A stretch of DNA of 64,000 nucleotides from Liolophura sinensis (GCF_032854445.1 NC_088304.1:36350108-36414107), one strand, 5' to 3'. Shown: positions 11,401-23,844, counted from the stretch's first letter. A program made the numbers and translations. Notes: a model not told the origin generated them from the letters alone.

Positions 11401-14400
11401 TCTTTACTGCCTGTGCAGTGTCAGCCTCTGCTGTTCACTGCTGTTTAGCCTAGATGCTGTTTGTGTCTGGACAGTGCCAGGGTTTGCTGTTTGTCTTTAC
11501 TGCTTGTGTAGTGATAGATAGTCTGTGCTGTTTGCTGCTCTTTCGCCTCACCATCCTCGGGCTGACCAGGTTGTATGAAGTCCTCATCAGAATCGTCCTC
11601 CTCGCCTCCAGCCTGAATCACCATCGCCGACTGCTTGGACAAATTGTCCGCAGCTACAACAAACAAACAACTTGTAACCACAACACCACCACGGTATAAA
11701 TCAAACAGCTATATGTCTGCATAAGTATTCAAACACAATTCTAATAAACTTAGATCTGTTGCAGGAAGACTAGTTGCCCTGAAACCGTGAGGTGCAGGTT
11801 CAAATCCAGTTTGTGTTGTTTCAGCTGTGTCTTGACGTAAGGAGTTTTGTCATTCTGTGATGATGATTTCACGCTGCTCACAATGTTCCCACAAAATTAT
11901 TTATTTATTTTTTTATTTGATTGGTGTTTTACGCCATACTCAAGAATATTTCACTTGTACGACGGCGGCCAGCATTAAGGTGGGTGTTAACCGGGCACAG
12001 GCTGGGGAAACCCACGACCATCCGTAGGTTGCTAGCAGACCTTCCCACATACATCTGGAGAGGAAGCATGAGCTGGTCTTGAACTCACAGCAACTGCATT
12101 GGCGAGACACTTCTGGGTTATTATGCTGCATTGGCGCACTAACAAAATGAGCCGTGGAGGCTCCCTCCCACAAAATTAAAGCTACCCCCAAATGAAGGAG
12201 TATATGTATATACATGTACTGTATTTCACCCAGTTTGGTATGTACAAATACACTCACAGACACGGTATGTACAAACACACTTACAGACACAGTATGTACA
12301 AATACACTTACAGACACGGGATGTGCAAATACACTTACAGACACGGGATGTACAAATACACTTACAGACACGGGATGTACAAATACACTTACAGACACGG
12401 GATGTACAAATACACTTACAGACACGGTATGTACAAATACACTTACAGACACGGTATGTACTAATACACTTACAGACACGGGATGTACAAATACACTTAC
12501 AGACACGGTATGTACAAACACACTTACAGACACGGTATGTACAAATACACTTACAGACACGGGATGTGTAAATACACTTACAGACACGGTATGTACAAAT
12601 ACACTTACAGACATGGGATGTACAAATACACTCACAGACACGGGATGTACAAACACACTTACAGACACGGGATGTACAAATACACTTACAGACACGGTAT
12701 GTACAAATACACTTACAGACACGGTATGTACAAATACACTTACAGACACGGTATGTACAAATACACTTACAGACACGGGATGTACAAATACACTTACAGA
12801 CACGGGATGTACACATACACTTACAGACACGGGATGTACAAATACACTCACAGACACGGTATGTACAAATACACTCACAGACACCGGATGTACAAATACA
12901 CTTACAGACACGGGATGTACAAATACACTTACAGACACGGGATGTACAAATACACTCACAGACAAGGTATGTACAAATACACTCACAGACACGGGATGTA
13001 CAAATACACTCACAGACACGTTATGTGCAAATACACTTACAGACACGGGATGTACAAATACACTTACAGACACGGGATGTACAAATACACTTACAGACAT
13101 GGGATGTACAAATACACTTACAGAAACGGTATGTACAAATACACTTACAGACATGGTATGTACAAATACACTTACAAACACGGTATGTACAAATACACTC
13201 ACAGACACGGTATGTACAAATACACTTACAGACACGGTATGTACAAATACACTCACAGGCACGGTATGTACAAATACACTTACAGACACGGGATGTACAA
13301 ATACACTCACAGACACGGTATGTACAAATACACTTACAGATACGGTATGTACAAATACACTTACAGACACGGTATGTACAAATACACTTACAGACACGGG
13401 ATGTACAAATACGGGATGTACAAATACACTTACAGACACGGTATGTACAAATACACTCACAGACACGGTATGTACAAATACACTCACAGACACAGGATGT
13501 ACAAATACACTTACAGACACGAGATGTACAAATACACTTACAGACACGGTATGTACAAATACACTTACAGACACATGTAAATGCCTTAAAATGATACCAA
13601 CACTTAAGTTTTTGTAATAACAAATTAATCTAACTTCACAAAACACTCTTAAGTGGCCCTATATGGTGTATCAATTGATCAGAATCACGCAAGATTTGTC
13701 ACATGACAAGTTATCATACCGATTTGTTCCAGTGTTCCAGAACCAGCAGATTTTTTGTCCCTCTGCAACCGCTCTAAATCCTCTCTCTGAACGGCCTCTG
13801 CTCTCTTCTCCTTGTCTGACTTCAACTTCTCATACATCGGACGGAACTCTCTGTAACCAGACAAAAATTATTTGAATGCAGTTATGAACTTGGTACACTC
13901 TTTGCATTTCTGGCAGGAATACAGAAACTCACCTTTCATATTCTTCAGCTGCTTCTGCAACTGCTTTGAAGAACTCTGGAATCCCAGCGCCAGTGACAGC
14001 AGAGACACCTACAGTCTGAAAACAAGGGGAGGGAATTACAGTACATGTGATGACATCACCCGTTCAGCTGCAGATACGCGGGGTATTGTAATGTTCTACG
14101 TGTACATAATGTTCCTTTGCATTCTTCTTCATTTCTCGGAATTAAACAGTAGATGGAAATGAAAATAATTGTATCTGTTGGTATTACTATTTGATTGTCT
14201 GGCATTTTGAAATCTATTTCCTCACTCCTTGAGACTGATTTCTTTACAAAAGCTGAATCTTAACGTTTTTCCTGTTTCAAATGACTGCAATGCTGACAAC
14301 AGAGCCTAGCTTTTTATTTCTCTTAATAGATGTTTTTTCTGCCCTGAAAATTCAAAAATGCAGTCTACAAAACATTCTGGATATAACCATTTACATTCAT

Positions 14401-17400
14401 AAACAGACAGATGTTGTGACATTTCATCATTCCAGAATAACAAACTATTTATTAGGCCTTCAAATGCTGGTTGCCATTGTATAAGTGAAATATTCTTGAG
14501 TACAGCATAAAACACAAATCAAATAGATAAATACATACAGTTATATCATCCTTGAAACTAAATGCCTTTGGATAATTTTGTACATTCTTGAGTATGGCAA
14601 GTGTAAAAGCACATAAATAAGTGAGCAAATCGTTACCCTGAGGTCGTTATAGAATTCGTCCAGCACCAGACTCATCGACCTCGTCAAATTGGAGACGTAG
14701 GAAGTCTCATGCTCGAGAGCTTCCTGAAAACTCTCAAAGTCTGTCATCCACTCCACGGCAAAACTGTGGTCAACTATGTCATTCTGTGGCAAAACAGTTA
14801 AACCCTTTATCCATATTCCATTTGTTTAAAGAATTTATCCAGAGCACAGGCCATGTCTGTAAAGATTAGATACATGTACTTTCCAAATTGTAAACCCTGG
14901 CTTTAGGATAACTTTTCAAGCCATCCATAAAGTTATTGACAAGCAGTTGATAGAAGTCCACTGCTTACAGTTGCTAAATCAACAAGTTTTGAAACTGCAC
15001 CACTTCAAAGAAAAAGCTAAACATGTACAATTAGATCTTTAGTTCATTGGCCAGTGAGAAGATAAAAGTTCCAGTGATGTTCTACATAAATGGTTGTACA
15101 CACAAATTACACAGTGCCCTCTGTTAGACCACATGGGCAATATACACAGAAAGCAAGGAAAATTTCAGTATAAAGGCTATACAATACTACCGCCAAGTCC
15201 TGATGAGTTCAACCGAACACCAGTCAAATAAATAAATAAATCTAACTATATGGTTGACTTGAATAGTTTAGGCTAAAATAGCAGCAGCACTGTTTTCAGA
15301 TTTTTGCTATGTTCAGGGGACAGTTATTGACTTACAAAACGTGATTAGATATCATGGACATGATCAACTGAACCCTTCAAAATTCTCATTTCAACATCAG
15401 TCAGATTTTTTATTTTTTTTAGAAAAGGCCAGAAAAAAGCCAAAAAATATGACAAGAACAGTCTTGAAGTTGTTTAATTTGACAGTTTCTGTCTGTACAG
15501 CATATGAATCCCTTTATACAGTTTACATGCACACGACTATTTCCATATGTATCATTACACATATACTTATTTGTTCTGACCCTGCACATAATACTAAACT
15601 GCCACAAAAGACGCTTTGGCAGATAGCTAAAGTGAAGCATAAGGTCAATTTACATGTTACAAAATTCAAGGTGATGTTTGGACAAATATACTTCCAGTAA
15701 ACGTTTTCAAGTATAAAGTATTACTGCAAATCTTCCAACTTTTTTCGACCTCACACTTTTTTCAGTGGAACTGATGCATTCAATTATTATGAAAATGACA
15801 CAACAATTATTTCGGTCACTAAAGAAGCAAGCTCCATAAAACCGTGCCAATTCTTCTCTACATTCCATTTTTTCTCTCAGAATGTTTCCAAATATTGGTC
15901 GCAGTGGTGGTTAAAAATGTTGAAGAATTGGAGTACTCACCTTATTGAGCGCAATGATAAATGGGAGTTTGGTTTTGTACAGGATGCTGCAGGCATACAG
16001 CATGTTGGACATGAAGGTGACAGGGTTCACACTGCGGGCAGTGTCCATCACATAGACAACCACAGTAGGGAAGGAAGACGCCTGGAACAATATTAAAAGG
16101 AACTTTTGTCACTCCCATCGGCATAATGAACACACATGAACGTTCACATAACAAATGGTTTTCACATTTGCAAATACAAAATACATCACCACTAGTATAA
16201 AATGCTACATGAACATGCTGGCAACCGTGCGACATATCTGGGTATCCTTTTGATTTGCACAGATGTCAGTTTTACTATTTTTGTATACGCAAATAACACA
16301 GAAACACAAGAAAAGAAAATGTTATCCATTGGGATCATAAACTTATGACCCCAAACCCCTTTTGTCAAAGTCTTCTGTCAGGCTCTAAGTTCATATGTAG
16401 AAGACTACTTAAGACTGACCAATCAGCTCCACAATGTACACATAAACTTTGACCGAGGTCAGTAATTACATGCATAAGGCTTTGATGAACAGGCTGGTTC
16501 ACAAAAGAAAATCAAGCAGTATGTTACTTTCCTAAAGGGAAAACACAAACACTATGGTGCTGAAATTTGACTGTACAGTTACTTACAAATGCTGGCATGC
16601 TTGCTCATTACAAATATCAGACCGTTATTACTGATGTTGTTCGAATGATCAATGTTTCAATCCAGTTCTTGCTGTTTTGGCTGAAGCTCAAGAGGTTTGT
16701 CAGTTGATCGAGAGGGGTTTGTGGTTTAATTCCTGCCAATTCAAAAATTCTTTACAATGCTTAACTTTGGGTACTGAATGATGACATTTGGACACATTTG
16801 TCTGGAGATAACATTGATGAGGATGACAACATTTCGATTTCTAAAATCCAGAAAAAAGCCTTTAGACTTTAAGTCAAAATTGGCTTTGTGGCATTAGCTG
16901 AAGATACCTGACAGGAAGTCTTACAATTTTGCTGACTTCATACTATATTCCAACTACTTGTACAATGTAGCACAGATGCATTTAAGCCTACAACATCATT
17001 GTTCACGGCCTAATCGACTGCAACTATAACAACACTATAGCTGTTAGCCAGCTAAGTCCACATAAGTCTCTTAAGCTTGGTTAACAATAAAAAAAAAAAA
17101 CCACTGACCAGAGCTTCTGTGATGATACTTCCAGAGGCTGACCAGGTAAACACTTCAATCTGACCAGGTGTGTCTAGGATTACATATCTATCCAAAGCAA
17201 CAAAACAGGATATATGTATTTATTTATTTGCTTTTGAATATTTCACTTACAGAACATGTACATATGACAACAACCAGCTTTACGGTGAGAAGAAACCAGG
17301 AGGAGCATGCAACAACAAAAAAAAATGAAGAGAGGGTGGAATTACATGTACATGTAGTTATTTGATCGACTTTTTAGGCTGTGGTCAAGAAAATTTTATT

Positions 17401-20400
17401 TATCTGATGTTTATGTAGGGGTGGGAACCTGCTAAAATATTACAAGCTGTAGATCAACCAGGTCAAGCCTGGAAATGAGCAGTAAGAGAAGGAAAATGTC
17501 CTACAATGCTGCATCAAATAGTATTTTGACAGGGGCCAGCTGTTTTGTAGTGTCATTACTACAAAATACATGTTCCAGTTTGGGGTGGATTTAAACATGT
17601 ACACTTGTAGATGTACAGCTCCATTTCTCACTCAGCCAATCAGTCATAGAGAGCAATGGTTATAGGACTTCATCTCTGGGTCACTTTGGGATCACACCTG
17701 GATTTGAACTCTGATCTCCATATTCAGCCCAGCAGCCCCCAAACTGCAGTGATATATTCCATGTATAACATTGTTTTGTCTTTTACTTTAGCAAGAGATA
17801 TGTCAAAATAGAGGCTGTCTATTTGACAGACAGACACCGATTAATGGAGCTGACTGTTACCATTAACATTTTTATTATATTTTATATACTTGCGATGATA
17901 TACTAATATTTTATTATCTAAGACTCACTTGCAGTCCTTCCCTCTTTTGTCAATGAATTTCATCACCTATCAATACAATAAAAAAGAGTGAATGCAAAAT
18001 GACTGGGGCAAACTCATCCATGTATACCGGCGTCCACCTCTGTTTTTATACAAATGTTATATTGGGGAATACCAGTGATGTTAGGCAAAACCAGATGTTA
18101 TTTTTTCACAACTGTTCATCTGTTACACGTACTTTAATGACAAAAACATATACCTGGATGAGAAGGAACATTTTTTCTTATATTTGTAGAAAAGTACACA
18201 TTTTCAAATTTCGAAAGCTAAATGTAAGCTTGTGGAATATACTAGTAAATTCTTTAACTAAAACCAGGACATCATACAGAAAACTGACATGGAAGGCAAT
18301 TGAACTGCATATAGAAATTCATACAACCAATCAAAAGCCTGTCTAATTTGCTGCAAAGATGGCTTCACAGACAACTGTGCCTACGAGGGTCTTTAATTCT
18401 GATTGCAGACTGAATAGCAGGTGATGTCTCTGGAAAGAGTACTTCCCCAATTTTGCCAATGGACAACCTTTCGATTTTATCTTTAATTTTCAAGACAAGA
18501 ATAGACGTAGCACCCCACAAATCAATTTTCATGACTGATCAATTTTCATGACTGATCAAATGGAAACAGAACAGCACTCTTTGTACCATTGGTCAGACTT
18601 GACTAAACTTGAATGACCCTATCATATGTTACAATTTTCTCCGACTGGGCACAAATTTCAAATTTCTGACTTTGGCTCTGAAGAAGATAATTCTTTAGTA
18701 AAGTACAGAGATTTGAAAGAGGACCAATCCTGTGTTCATAAAAATCTACATCACTACCAAATTCTATCTGCATGCACAAAGCATCTGACAGATTTACTGA
18801 CTTTAAACTGCAGTGAGAGTTGTATTTGAGCCTGCCACGCAACTGGCCGCAAAGTCCCAGACCAACCTTTTGTAAAGAGAATTACTGTTTGAGCTACTCA
18901 GCCAAAATGTTTACATAACTGACAAACCTGATCAAATCTTGTAGCAAACAAGTTAAGTGATGTGACGATGCCTCCATTGGGTCCTAGAGAGTATCTGGAC
19001 AGAGTCAAGGTGGAGATGTAAACACATGTACACCAGCCAAGTAACGCTGTCCTGACCGCATGCATATACACTGATTCAGCTACACATTTATTTATTGTGG
19101 CTTTAAGCCATAATCATTCATTCATTCATTCATTCATTCATTCATTCAAAGATCTCCGGGTCAAGGATACTGCTTCATCACCTCTTTGTAGTTAACTGTA
19201 TCTCGAATATCTAAAAAGCAAGATACCAAAAAATTTAGTTATTCTTGAGTAGGCCATGTGAAATTTAGGGTGCCAGCAACTTTTGAGACATTTTCAAGAC
19301 ACCTCTTGGCAGTCTTTTTATTTTGTGTCTTCAAGACTTAGTATTCCTCTCACCATTACGACTATACAGTATACTCATGTAGATAAAAGAAAATCTGTAT
19401 GCCACCATATTTACATGTATGTATTTAAATTAATAAATAACAACATTTGGATAAATGATTAATTTATATCGACAGTGTCATGCTCCTACGTATACATATA
19501 CTAAGTTCATGTAGGTGCTGTATACAGCCTTGTGAATAACAACAATTGAGACTCCTAACATGTGTGTTAAACATTATACAGATATTGCATTCTGTGGGAA
19601 GGACATCAGGAACTGTCAGCTAGAAGTGATATTCAACGAGGGCGAAGCTTTTTGAGTTGTCGTCCGTCCGGTTGTTTACTTTATGAACAAGCTGACGCTA
19701 GAGAGCTCTCAAAGGGAGATAACTGCTGTGAAATGTGCATGTGATCGCTGGACATTAGCATGAGATCGTTGAATATTGCCTCATGGATGTGGGATAATAC
19801 TTTGTGAGCATGACGTTGCATTTCTTGGCGTGTATGATCATTGAACATCATGTTTTGCGGAATATCATGTGACCTTCTCTTTACTAACGGAAACCGAGAA
19901 TTACCCTATGAGATATAGCAACATGCATTAGCAGTAAAAGTGTACTTACCTCTAATGCACATAAAAGGGCATAAAGCATCATGGAAATCAGCAATCATTG
20001 AAAGAGTTTCATTAGTAATTTAGTGATCTGGTTATTACCACATACTAAAGAACTAATAATAATGGCACACTAACCAATATTAGCTGGGTATGGGACTTCA
20101 TGAACAGCAGGGTCCAAGTTTAACACATAAGGGGGGCATTTCTGTGCGTGAAGATGAGCCGTGATTCTCTGCACAATAAAAAGGAAAAAAACGTTTTCTA
20201 CCATAAGCTGTGTGTGGTTTTCAAACACATCTCGCTACAATATGGCTGAAAAAGTTTCTGACTTATGGAGATGCTTCCACAGGCAGAACTATAAAAGCAC
20301 GGAGGCATGATGATGATGTGAATTTCTAAATCCACATTTCTGTCATTGTGAGATGGGCCACCACGGTGGCGTAGCCCCAGGTGGTTATTTCAGTCTTCTC

Positions 20401-22338
20401 TTTATACTGGGCCGGTGCATTTATCATAGCCACAGTGGCCACCAATGGTATTAAACGGTACAGTTTGTGCCATTTCATGTTGAGTCTGATATGTCCCTGG
20501 AGTTTCTAGATGACATCTACAGAACAGGCATCTTCTGTGGCTCTTACCTCCCAGCCAGCCCGCATAAATATTCTACCTGGTAAGGCCACAGTCATGTAAG
20601 CCAGCAAATAAATTCTTGACTTGACACGGGAAACTACTTCTAAAAAACTGGCCATTGGGTGTTTCTTTCCAGGTTTAACACATGTGGCATCATGGAAGGA
20701 GAACTCTGTGAAGACCCATAACTGTGGTTAAGGTAAAATGGCTGTAGCTTGAGCAATGGCATTATCAAGTAGAATATATGGGTTATGTTGTGTGTGCTGG
20801 CAAGCTAAGAGGTAACAGCAAGTTGACACCTGTTTTGTACTGCAGGCTGAGATTTGGTGTGTAACATGGCCTGAGACTATGTGAAGTCCATTGGTCACTG
20901 CTGTGGACATGATGCTCTGCCAATCCATGATGCTCTGCCAATCCATTACATAATGCATCTGCCAATCCATTACATAATGAGAGGAGGGCTATAAAACAGA
21001 CTGCCAATGCCTCTCGTCCGGTATGTTATTCCAGTCTTTTAGGCCGACTGTGAGAGCTAGGAGATAAATTAATTCAGCAAGTTAAATGATCTCCCTCCTT
21101 ATTTAACATTCTGACATTTATCTTGTTGGTTGACTGACAGAATAAATGTCAGAAATATAAAATATGGAGGTAGTTTGTTTAAAGCTATTGAATTAAAGTT
21201 CAAGTAGTCAAATGGGGCTGGTGGTGATGGTCCTTGGGGCATGTGGTTCAAGACTGATCTGACCCTAGCTTAGGCAACATTTTGTTCAGTCCAGGATGAC
21301 CTTTAATGTCAGAGCACAGGCCACTCAAAAACCTGGGCTTGGTGCAGGAGTTTACAATAATTCAAGACCACTTCTTTTCCACCATCATGAACAGCTCATC
21401 TCATTATGCATAAGAACAATAGGCCAACCAGACCACTCACTGAAATGAAATGAAAGCAATCTACGATATACCGAAATGTGGCTGTAGGCTGTACTTCTAT
21501 GATGTCAGGTCCAAAAGACTCCAACTCCTTTTCTTATAATCACCCAAAGTCACTGGAATTTTGACACTAACAGTGTTAATTTTGAGCCCAACGAATGTCT
21601 GGACCGATTGTCTTTGTTATCCACAAAAGCCTTGTGCAAATAAAAGATATCACCCTACTGACCAACACCATATGCCTCTGCTCACTTCAGAATAGATGTA
21701 TTACAGCCAGGAAGGCTTCCGTGGAACACACTCGTCAGTCGTTGCTGCCATCTTCCCACTGCTCCATGATGAAGTAGAACAAGCTCTACACAGCTCAAGA
21801 TGGCGGGAGCGACCGAGGAGTGTATTCCATGGAAGCCTTCATGCCTTTAATATGATTATCTACAACATCTATTCTATCTATAACAGATCAACGTTGTGCT
21901 TACAATAAATCGACAGACGAAAAGATAAAGGAACATAAGTGTTCAACAATTTAAGGCCGTGGTCACATCCTTGATAGATGATTTTTGTCTTCGGCGCTGA
22001 CACACTGCCACGGCAACTGCATCGGGTTTTTAAACAGAGGGCGCTCTGACACTGGTTTGCGCCCATCCTTGGCAGAACTCCATTTTGCCAAACCTAACGC
22101 CAGAGCTATCTCGGACTTGATCAGTGTATGTACTGTACTGAAGCCCTGTTGGCCGCCTATGTTTCATTTACTTAAATTACAGAGTCACCTGAACGAATGT
22201 TGTTTTTCCTGACCCCGCCATCCCCAAAACGATCACACAGACCGGCTTGTGACTGCTGGATGAGTCGCCAGCATCTGTCTGCATCTTTGATTCCTCTTGT
22301 GATGAGCTACCAACGTCTATCTCTGCTGCCGATGCCAT
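8330..22338 (-). CDS. GPN1: GPN-loop GTPase 1, whole gene (12 coding exons)
   Basis: This is a complete GPN1 (XAB1) gene. Its twelve exons run 22189-22338, 20075-20168, 19171-19210, 18928-18994, 17929-17966, 17109-17187, 15941-16081, 14637-14783, 13933-14015, 13720-13850, 11552-11653 and 8330-8421, all read leftwards. All joins use GT-AG and keep phase, giving 1164 nt or 387 residues (the human protein is about 374). Motifs seen are the P-loop [10 protein letters not shown], the family-defining GPN loop at residues 99-101, DTPGQ at 135-139, NKND at 202-205, and VSAV (G5-like) near 256. The C-terminal part is charged and acidic ([11 protein letters not shown]), as in the family. GPN1 family proteins act with GPN3 in assembly and nuclear import of RNA polymerase II. 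The gene is head to head with STK36. Confidence 0.96.
8640..9580 (-). repeat. Minisatellite, 54-bp unit, about 17 copies, in GPN1 intron 11
   Basis: The 54-bp unit contains CTAGTGTCAACTTGTGCACT and TGTTTAGCCTAGATGTCG. Since 54 is divisible by three, the minus strand, which is the sense strand of GPN1, holds a nearly stop-free frame repeating [18 protein letters not shown]. One base insertion near 9390 shifts that frame, after which it reopens. No splice sites that would join it to GPN1 exons were established. Confidence 0.92.
9590..11541. repeat. Minisatellite, about 93-bp unit, in GPN1 intron 11
   Basis: Units of about 93 bp (some shorter) carry TTTAGCCTAGATGTTGTTTC, TGCACAGTGTCAGCCTTTGC and GTCTTTACTGCCTGTG. 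The TTTAGCCTAGATGT core is shared with the 54-bp array to the left, so both come from one family. The array ends about 10 bp from the exon 11 donor. Plus-strand frames rich in Cys, Leu and Val are by-products of the repeat. Confidence 0.92.
11552..11653 (-). CDS. GPN1: GPN1 exon 11 (acidic tail)
   Basis: Encodes [20 protein letters not shown] then [13 protein letters not shown]. The donor GATG|gtgagg joins in phase to exon 12. The frame stays open past the donor into the adjoining minisatellite for 36 more codons, to a TAA at 11445, so reading through would give a repeat-derived tail. Confidence 0.9.
11900..12165 (-). mobile_element. tRNA-derived SINE, family B
   Basis: A nearly full element on the minus strand. 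The tail is TTATTTATTT, followed by the family body GATTGGTGTTTTACGCCATA and CGGCGGCCAGCATTA. A 13-bp target duplication, TCCCACAAAATTA, lies at 12166-12178, with the matching copy at about 11887-11899. The tRNA-like head is decayed. Confidence 0.85.
12240..13575. repeat. Minisatellite, 27-bp unit, about 49 copies, in GPN1 intron 10
   Basis: The unit is TGTACAAATACACTTACAG followed by ACACGG(T/G)A, 27 bp. Variation sits at a few positions (GGTATG or GGGATG, ACTTACA or ACTCACA), and one unit near 13405 is shortened. Because 27 is divisible by three, several frames on both strands stay open for up to 568 codons. These are repeat artefacts, not genes. Confidence 0.96.
13720..13850 (-). CDS. GPN1: GPN1 exon 10
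   Basis: Encodes [36 protein letters not shown] and the following residues, matching the charged helix after the G domain. Donor gtatga, phase 1. The 27-bp minisatellite fills the intron that follows on this strand. Confidence 0.93.
13933..14015 (-). CDS. GPN1: GPN1 exon 9 (G5 region)
   Basis: Encodes [19 protein letters not shown] then [14 protein letters not shown] is the G5-like loop. 83 nt, donor gtgagt, phase 2. Confidence 0.95.
14453..14535 (+). mobile_element. 3' fragment of SINE family B
   Basis: Carries the 3' body AAGTGAAATATTCTTGAGTA and CAGCATAAAACACAAATCAA followed by an A-rich tail. The 5' end is lost. It lies in GPN1 intron 8, antisense to the gene. Confidence 0.65.
14637..14783 (-). 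CDS. GPN1: GPN1 exon 8
   Basis: 49 codons, starting [19 protein letters not shown] and ending [15 protein letters not shown]. It is close to the human sequence through its whole length. It completes the G4 motif as NKND where human has NKTD, a harmless-looking change at the variable position. Confidence 0.96.
14784..15940. other. GPN1 intron 7, no recognised feature
   Basis: AT-rich sequence with a short SINE-tail remnant at 15215-15242 (ACCAGTCAAATAAATAAATA). A plus-strand frame at 15341-15700 has no recognisable domain and looks like chance. Confidence 0.5.
15941..16081 (-). CDS. GPN1: GPN1 exon 7
   Basis: 47 codons, from [17 protein letters not shown] to [17 protein letters not shown]. 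The last two residues start the NKxD base-recognition motif, which is completed across the splice by exon 8. Confidence 0.96.
16082..17108. other. GPN1 intron 6, no recognised feature
   Basis: Nothing recognisable beyond short A runs. No repeat array and no SINE body was seen. Confidence 0.5.
17109..17187 (-). CDS. GPN1: GPN1 exon 6 (G3 motif)
   Basis: Encodes [20 protein letters not shown] then IITEAL. DTPGQ is the G3 switch that contacts magnesium and gamma-phosphate in this family. Donor gtcagt. Confidence 0.95.
17929..17966 (-). CDS. GPN1: GPN1 exon 5
   Basis: A 38-nt exon encoding [12 protein letters not shown] plus two bases of a Lys codon. It corresponds to the human VMKFIEKAQN segment. 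Acceptor gatag, donor gtgagt. Confidence 0.9.
18928..18994 (-). CDS. GPN1: GPN1 exon 4 (GPN loop)
   Basis: Encodes [20 protein letters not shown] then DQ. This carries the Gly-Pro-Asn loop that defines the family and completes the active site across the dimer. 67 nt, ending in phase 0. Confidence 0.96.
19171..19210 (-). CDS. GPN1: GPN1 exon 3
   Basis: A 40-nt exon encoding [14 protein letters not shown]. The phases fit exons 2 and 4. The donor is CA|gtatcc. It lies just beside an ATTC-rich simple repeat at 19110-19150. Confidence 0.93.
20075..20168 (-). CDS. GPN1: GPN1 exon 2
   Basis: Encodes [20 protein letters not shown] and [11 protein letters not shown]. The NLDPA...PYPANIDIRDT stretch is a strong GPN-family signature. 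The acceptor is tgtgcag and the donor gttagt; it ends in phase 1. Confidence 0.95.
20169..22188. other. GPN1 intron 1
   Basis: The first intron of GPN1, about 2.0 kb. It contains the inverted repeat at 21711-21840 and small direct repeats near 20915-20985 (TGCCAATCCAT). No exon or gene was recognised on either strand. Confidence 0.55.
21711..21840. repeat. Imperfect 45-bp inverted repeat (hairpin)
   Basis: The left arm, from GAAGGCTTCCGTGGAACACA (21711) to about 21755, is matched by the reverse complement of 21796-21840, which ends ATGGAAGCCTTC. A loop of about 40 bases separates them. The arms differ at only a few positions. It may be a small foldback transposon. Confidence 0.75.
22189..22338 (-). 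CDS. GPN1: GPN1 exon 1
   Basis: Residues 1-50. The start is the ATG at 22336-22338, where the MASAAE N-terminus begins. An upstream in-frame ATG at 22383 would add 15 residues (MCGLTVGTIV...) and is less likely. A Ser/Gln-rich leader precedes [18 protein letters not shown], the beta-1 strand and P-loop. It ends CAG|gtgact in phase 0. Confidence 0.93.
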
Positions 22339-22620
22339 GCTGTGTTGTTGTTGCACGATGGTACCGACTGTTAAGCCGCACACTCGTAGCTCATTTTACA
22401 AACTTATTTTATCAAGTCAGCAGTTAAATGTGGAATTTATCATTTGATCACAGAAAAACTACTTATTTAGAGGAAATACGAGTAATATGAAGACTAGCTT
22501 TTTTCCTAAGCGTTCAGATCCTACGAAACGATGTATCGAAACTAGCTTTCACATTTTTTGACATGGCGACTCGACGCGTAAACAACAGCGTTGTGCAGGT
22601 GTTTTTTTCACCTTTTTAGC
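22339..22620. promoter_or_regulatory. Possible shared promoter and STK36 non-coding first exon
   Basis: This lies immediately 5' of the GPN1 start codon. At 22563 on the plus strand there is ATGGCGACTCGACGCG, followed at about 22605 by TGCAG|gtgttt, a possible donor. Joined to the acceptor at 25322-25323 it would form an untranslated leader for STK36 with short upstream reading frames. Head-to-head genes often share a promoter, but no TATA box or other element was established here. Confidence 0.3.
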
Positions 22621-23844
22621 GAATTATTGGTTTGAAAACTGTTCAGGTTTTGCTGATATGAAATTCGGTGGATACTTTTATGTCATGTAGGCAACCCTGA
22701 GTCCAAACCAATTGCTGTCTTACAATATATGTAGATATATGCGGATTTTATCCTTTGCGTGAATGGGACGTACGGTGCTGCATGTTACTTGTGAGTGTAT
22801 CAGATACCACCCTCTTTCCAACCATCATTGTCAACTGGTCAAGGCATGTAATCCACATCCGCTCCATGATGGACATGGAGTGTATATATGCCTTGAACCT
22901 GTGATGACAAAAGACGGTTGTATTGCTGATGATGCTGCCAGTTGTTATAGTCATTGACCCTCTTCCTAAATGTGCATTGTGTCAAGCAGTTTTGTCAGTC
23001 AGCTGAAGTCATAATGTTTGCCACTTGATGTAAACCCCTATCTAACAAATCTGCAAACCACTACTGCATAATGCTGACAGTGGTATAAGTGAAATATTTG
23101 TGACAGAAGAGCACACACATGTAGATATGGTAGAGGCTGAAAAAAAAAAGGAATAGTCGTTTATAATCCGGCCTGTTGTCAAGTTACCTCAGTTAGGGTT
23201 TAATTGTAACTGTTCATGCATATCCTTAAAAGTAGCAACTTGCATGCCACATAGCATAAAATACCAATCAAATAAATGAATTCTAAGCCATGTCAGGAAT
23301 TTTCAGCTGTGCTGGCTGTTTCAGCAAAACAAGAATGTAATTTGCCAGAAAAAAAAAATAGTATGGAGGGGAATGGTTTAAAGGGAGAAACTCTGAAAAT
23401 TAACCAAATAAAATGCAGGTATTGGCATAGCAAAAATGTAACTGTTAGTGTATTTGAGACTGAGCAAATTCAGGCACTTCACTTGATTGTCACAGTAGTT
23501 AACTGACTGATGTAAAGATAACATGAGAATGTACCCAGAAATGAGCAACCATGAATGATATTCTGAGAGCTGTTTGTGTGTCTATATAACATCTCAGAAT
23601 TATACCATATTGGACAAAAGACTATTCTGCATAGCATACACACAGTATGTAAATTGTGAATTTCAAGAAAGTCATGGATAAATGTCACCTTTAAAAAGGG
23701 TTCACTGGCAATATTTTCACTTTATTTGTGAGCGATTAAAGCTTATGGGCGCAAGTAAATTGGCAAGTGATCCATTGTGAGTACTTAGACTTGAATAAGT
23801 TTGTGAGAACTGGTTGTAATGTACATCTTTTGTGTTAAAGGGTT

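Noticed and set aside
12240-13575. CRISPR-like array of 27-bp repeats
   Set aside because: No spacers; plain minisatellite.
11940-13646. 568-codon frame of SVSVFVHPV repeats, and others on both strands
   Set aside because: Product of the 27-bp minisatellite; several frames on both strands are equally open, so there is no coding signal.
15341-15700. 119-codon plus-strand frame in GPN1 intron 7
   Set aside because: No domain, AT-rich composition, antisense to a conserved gene; likely chance.
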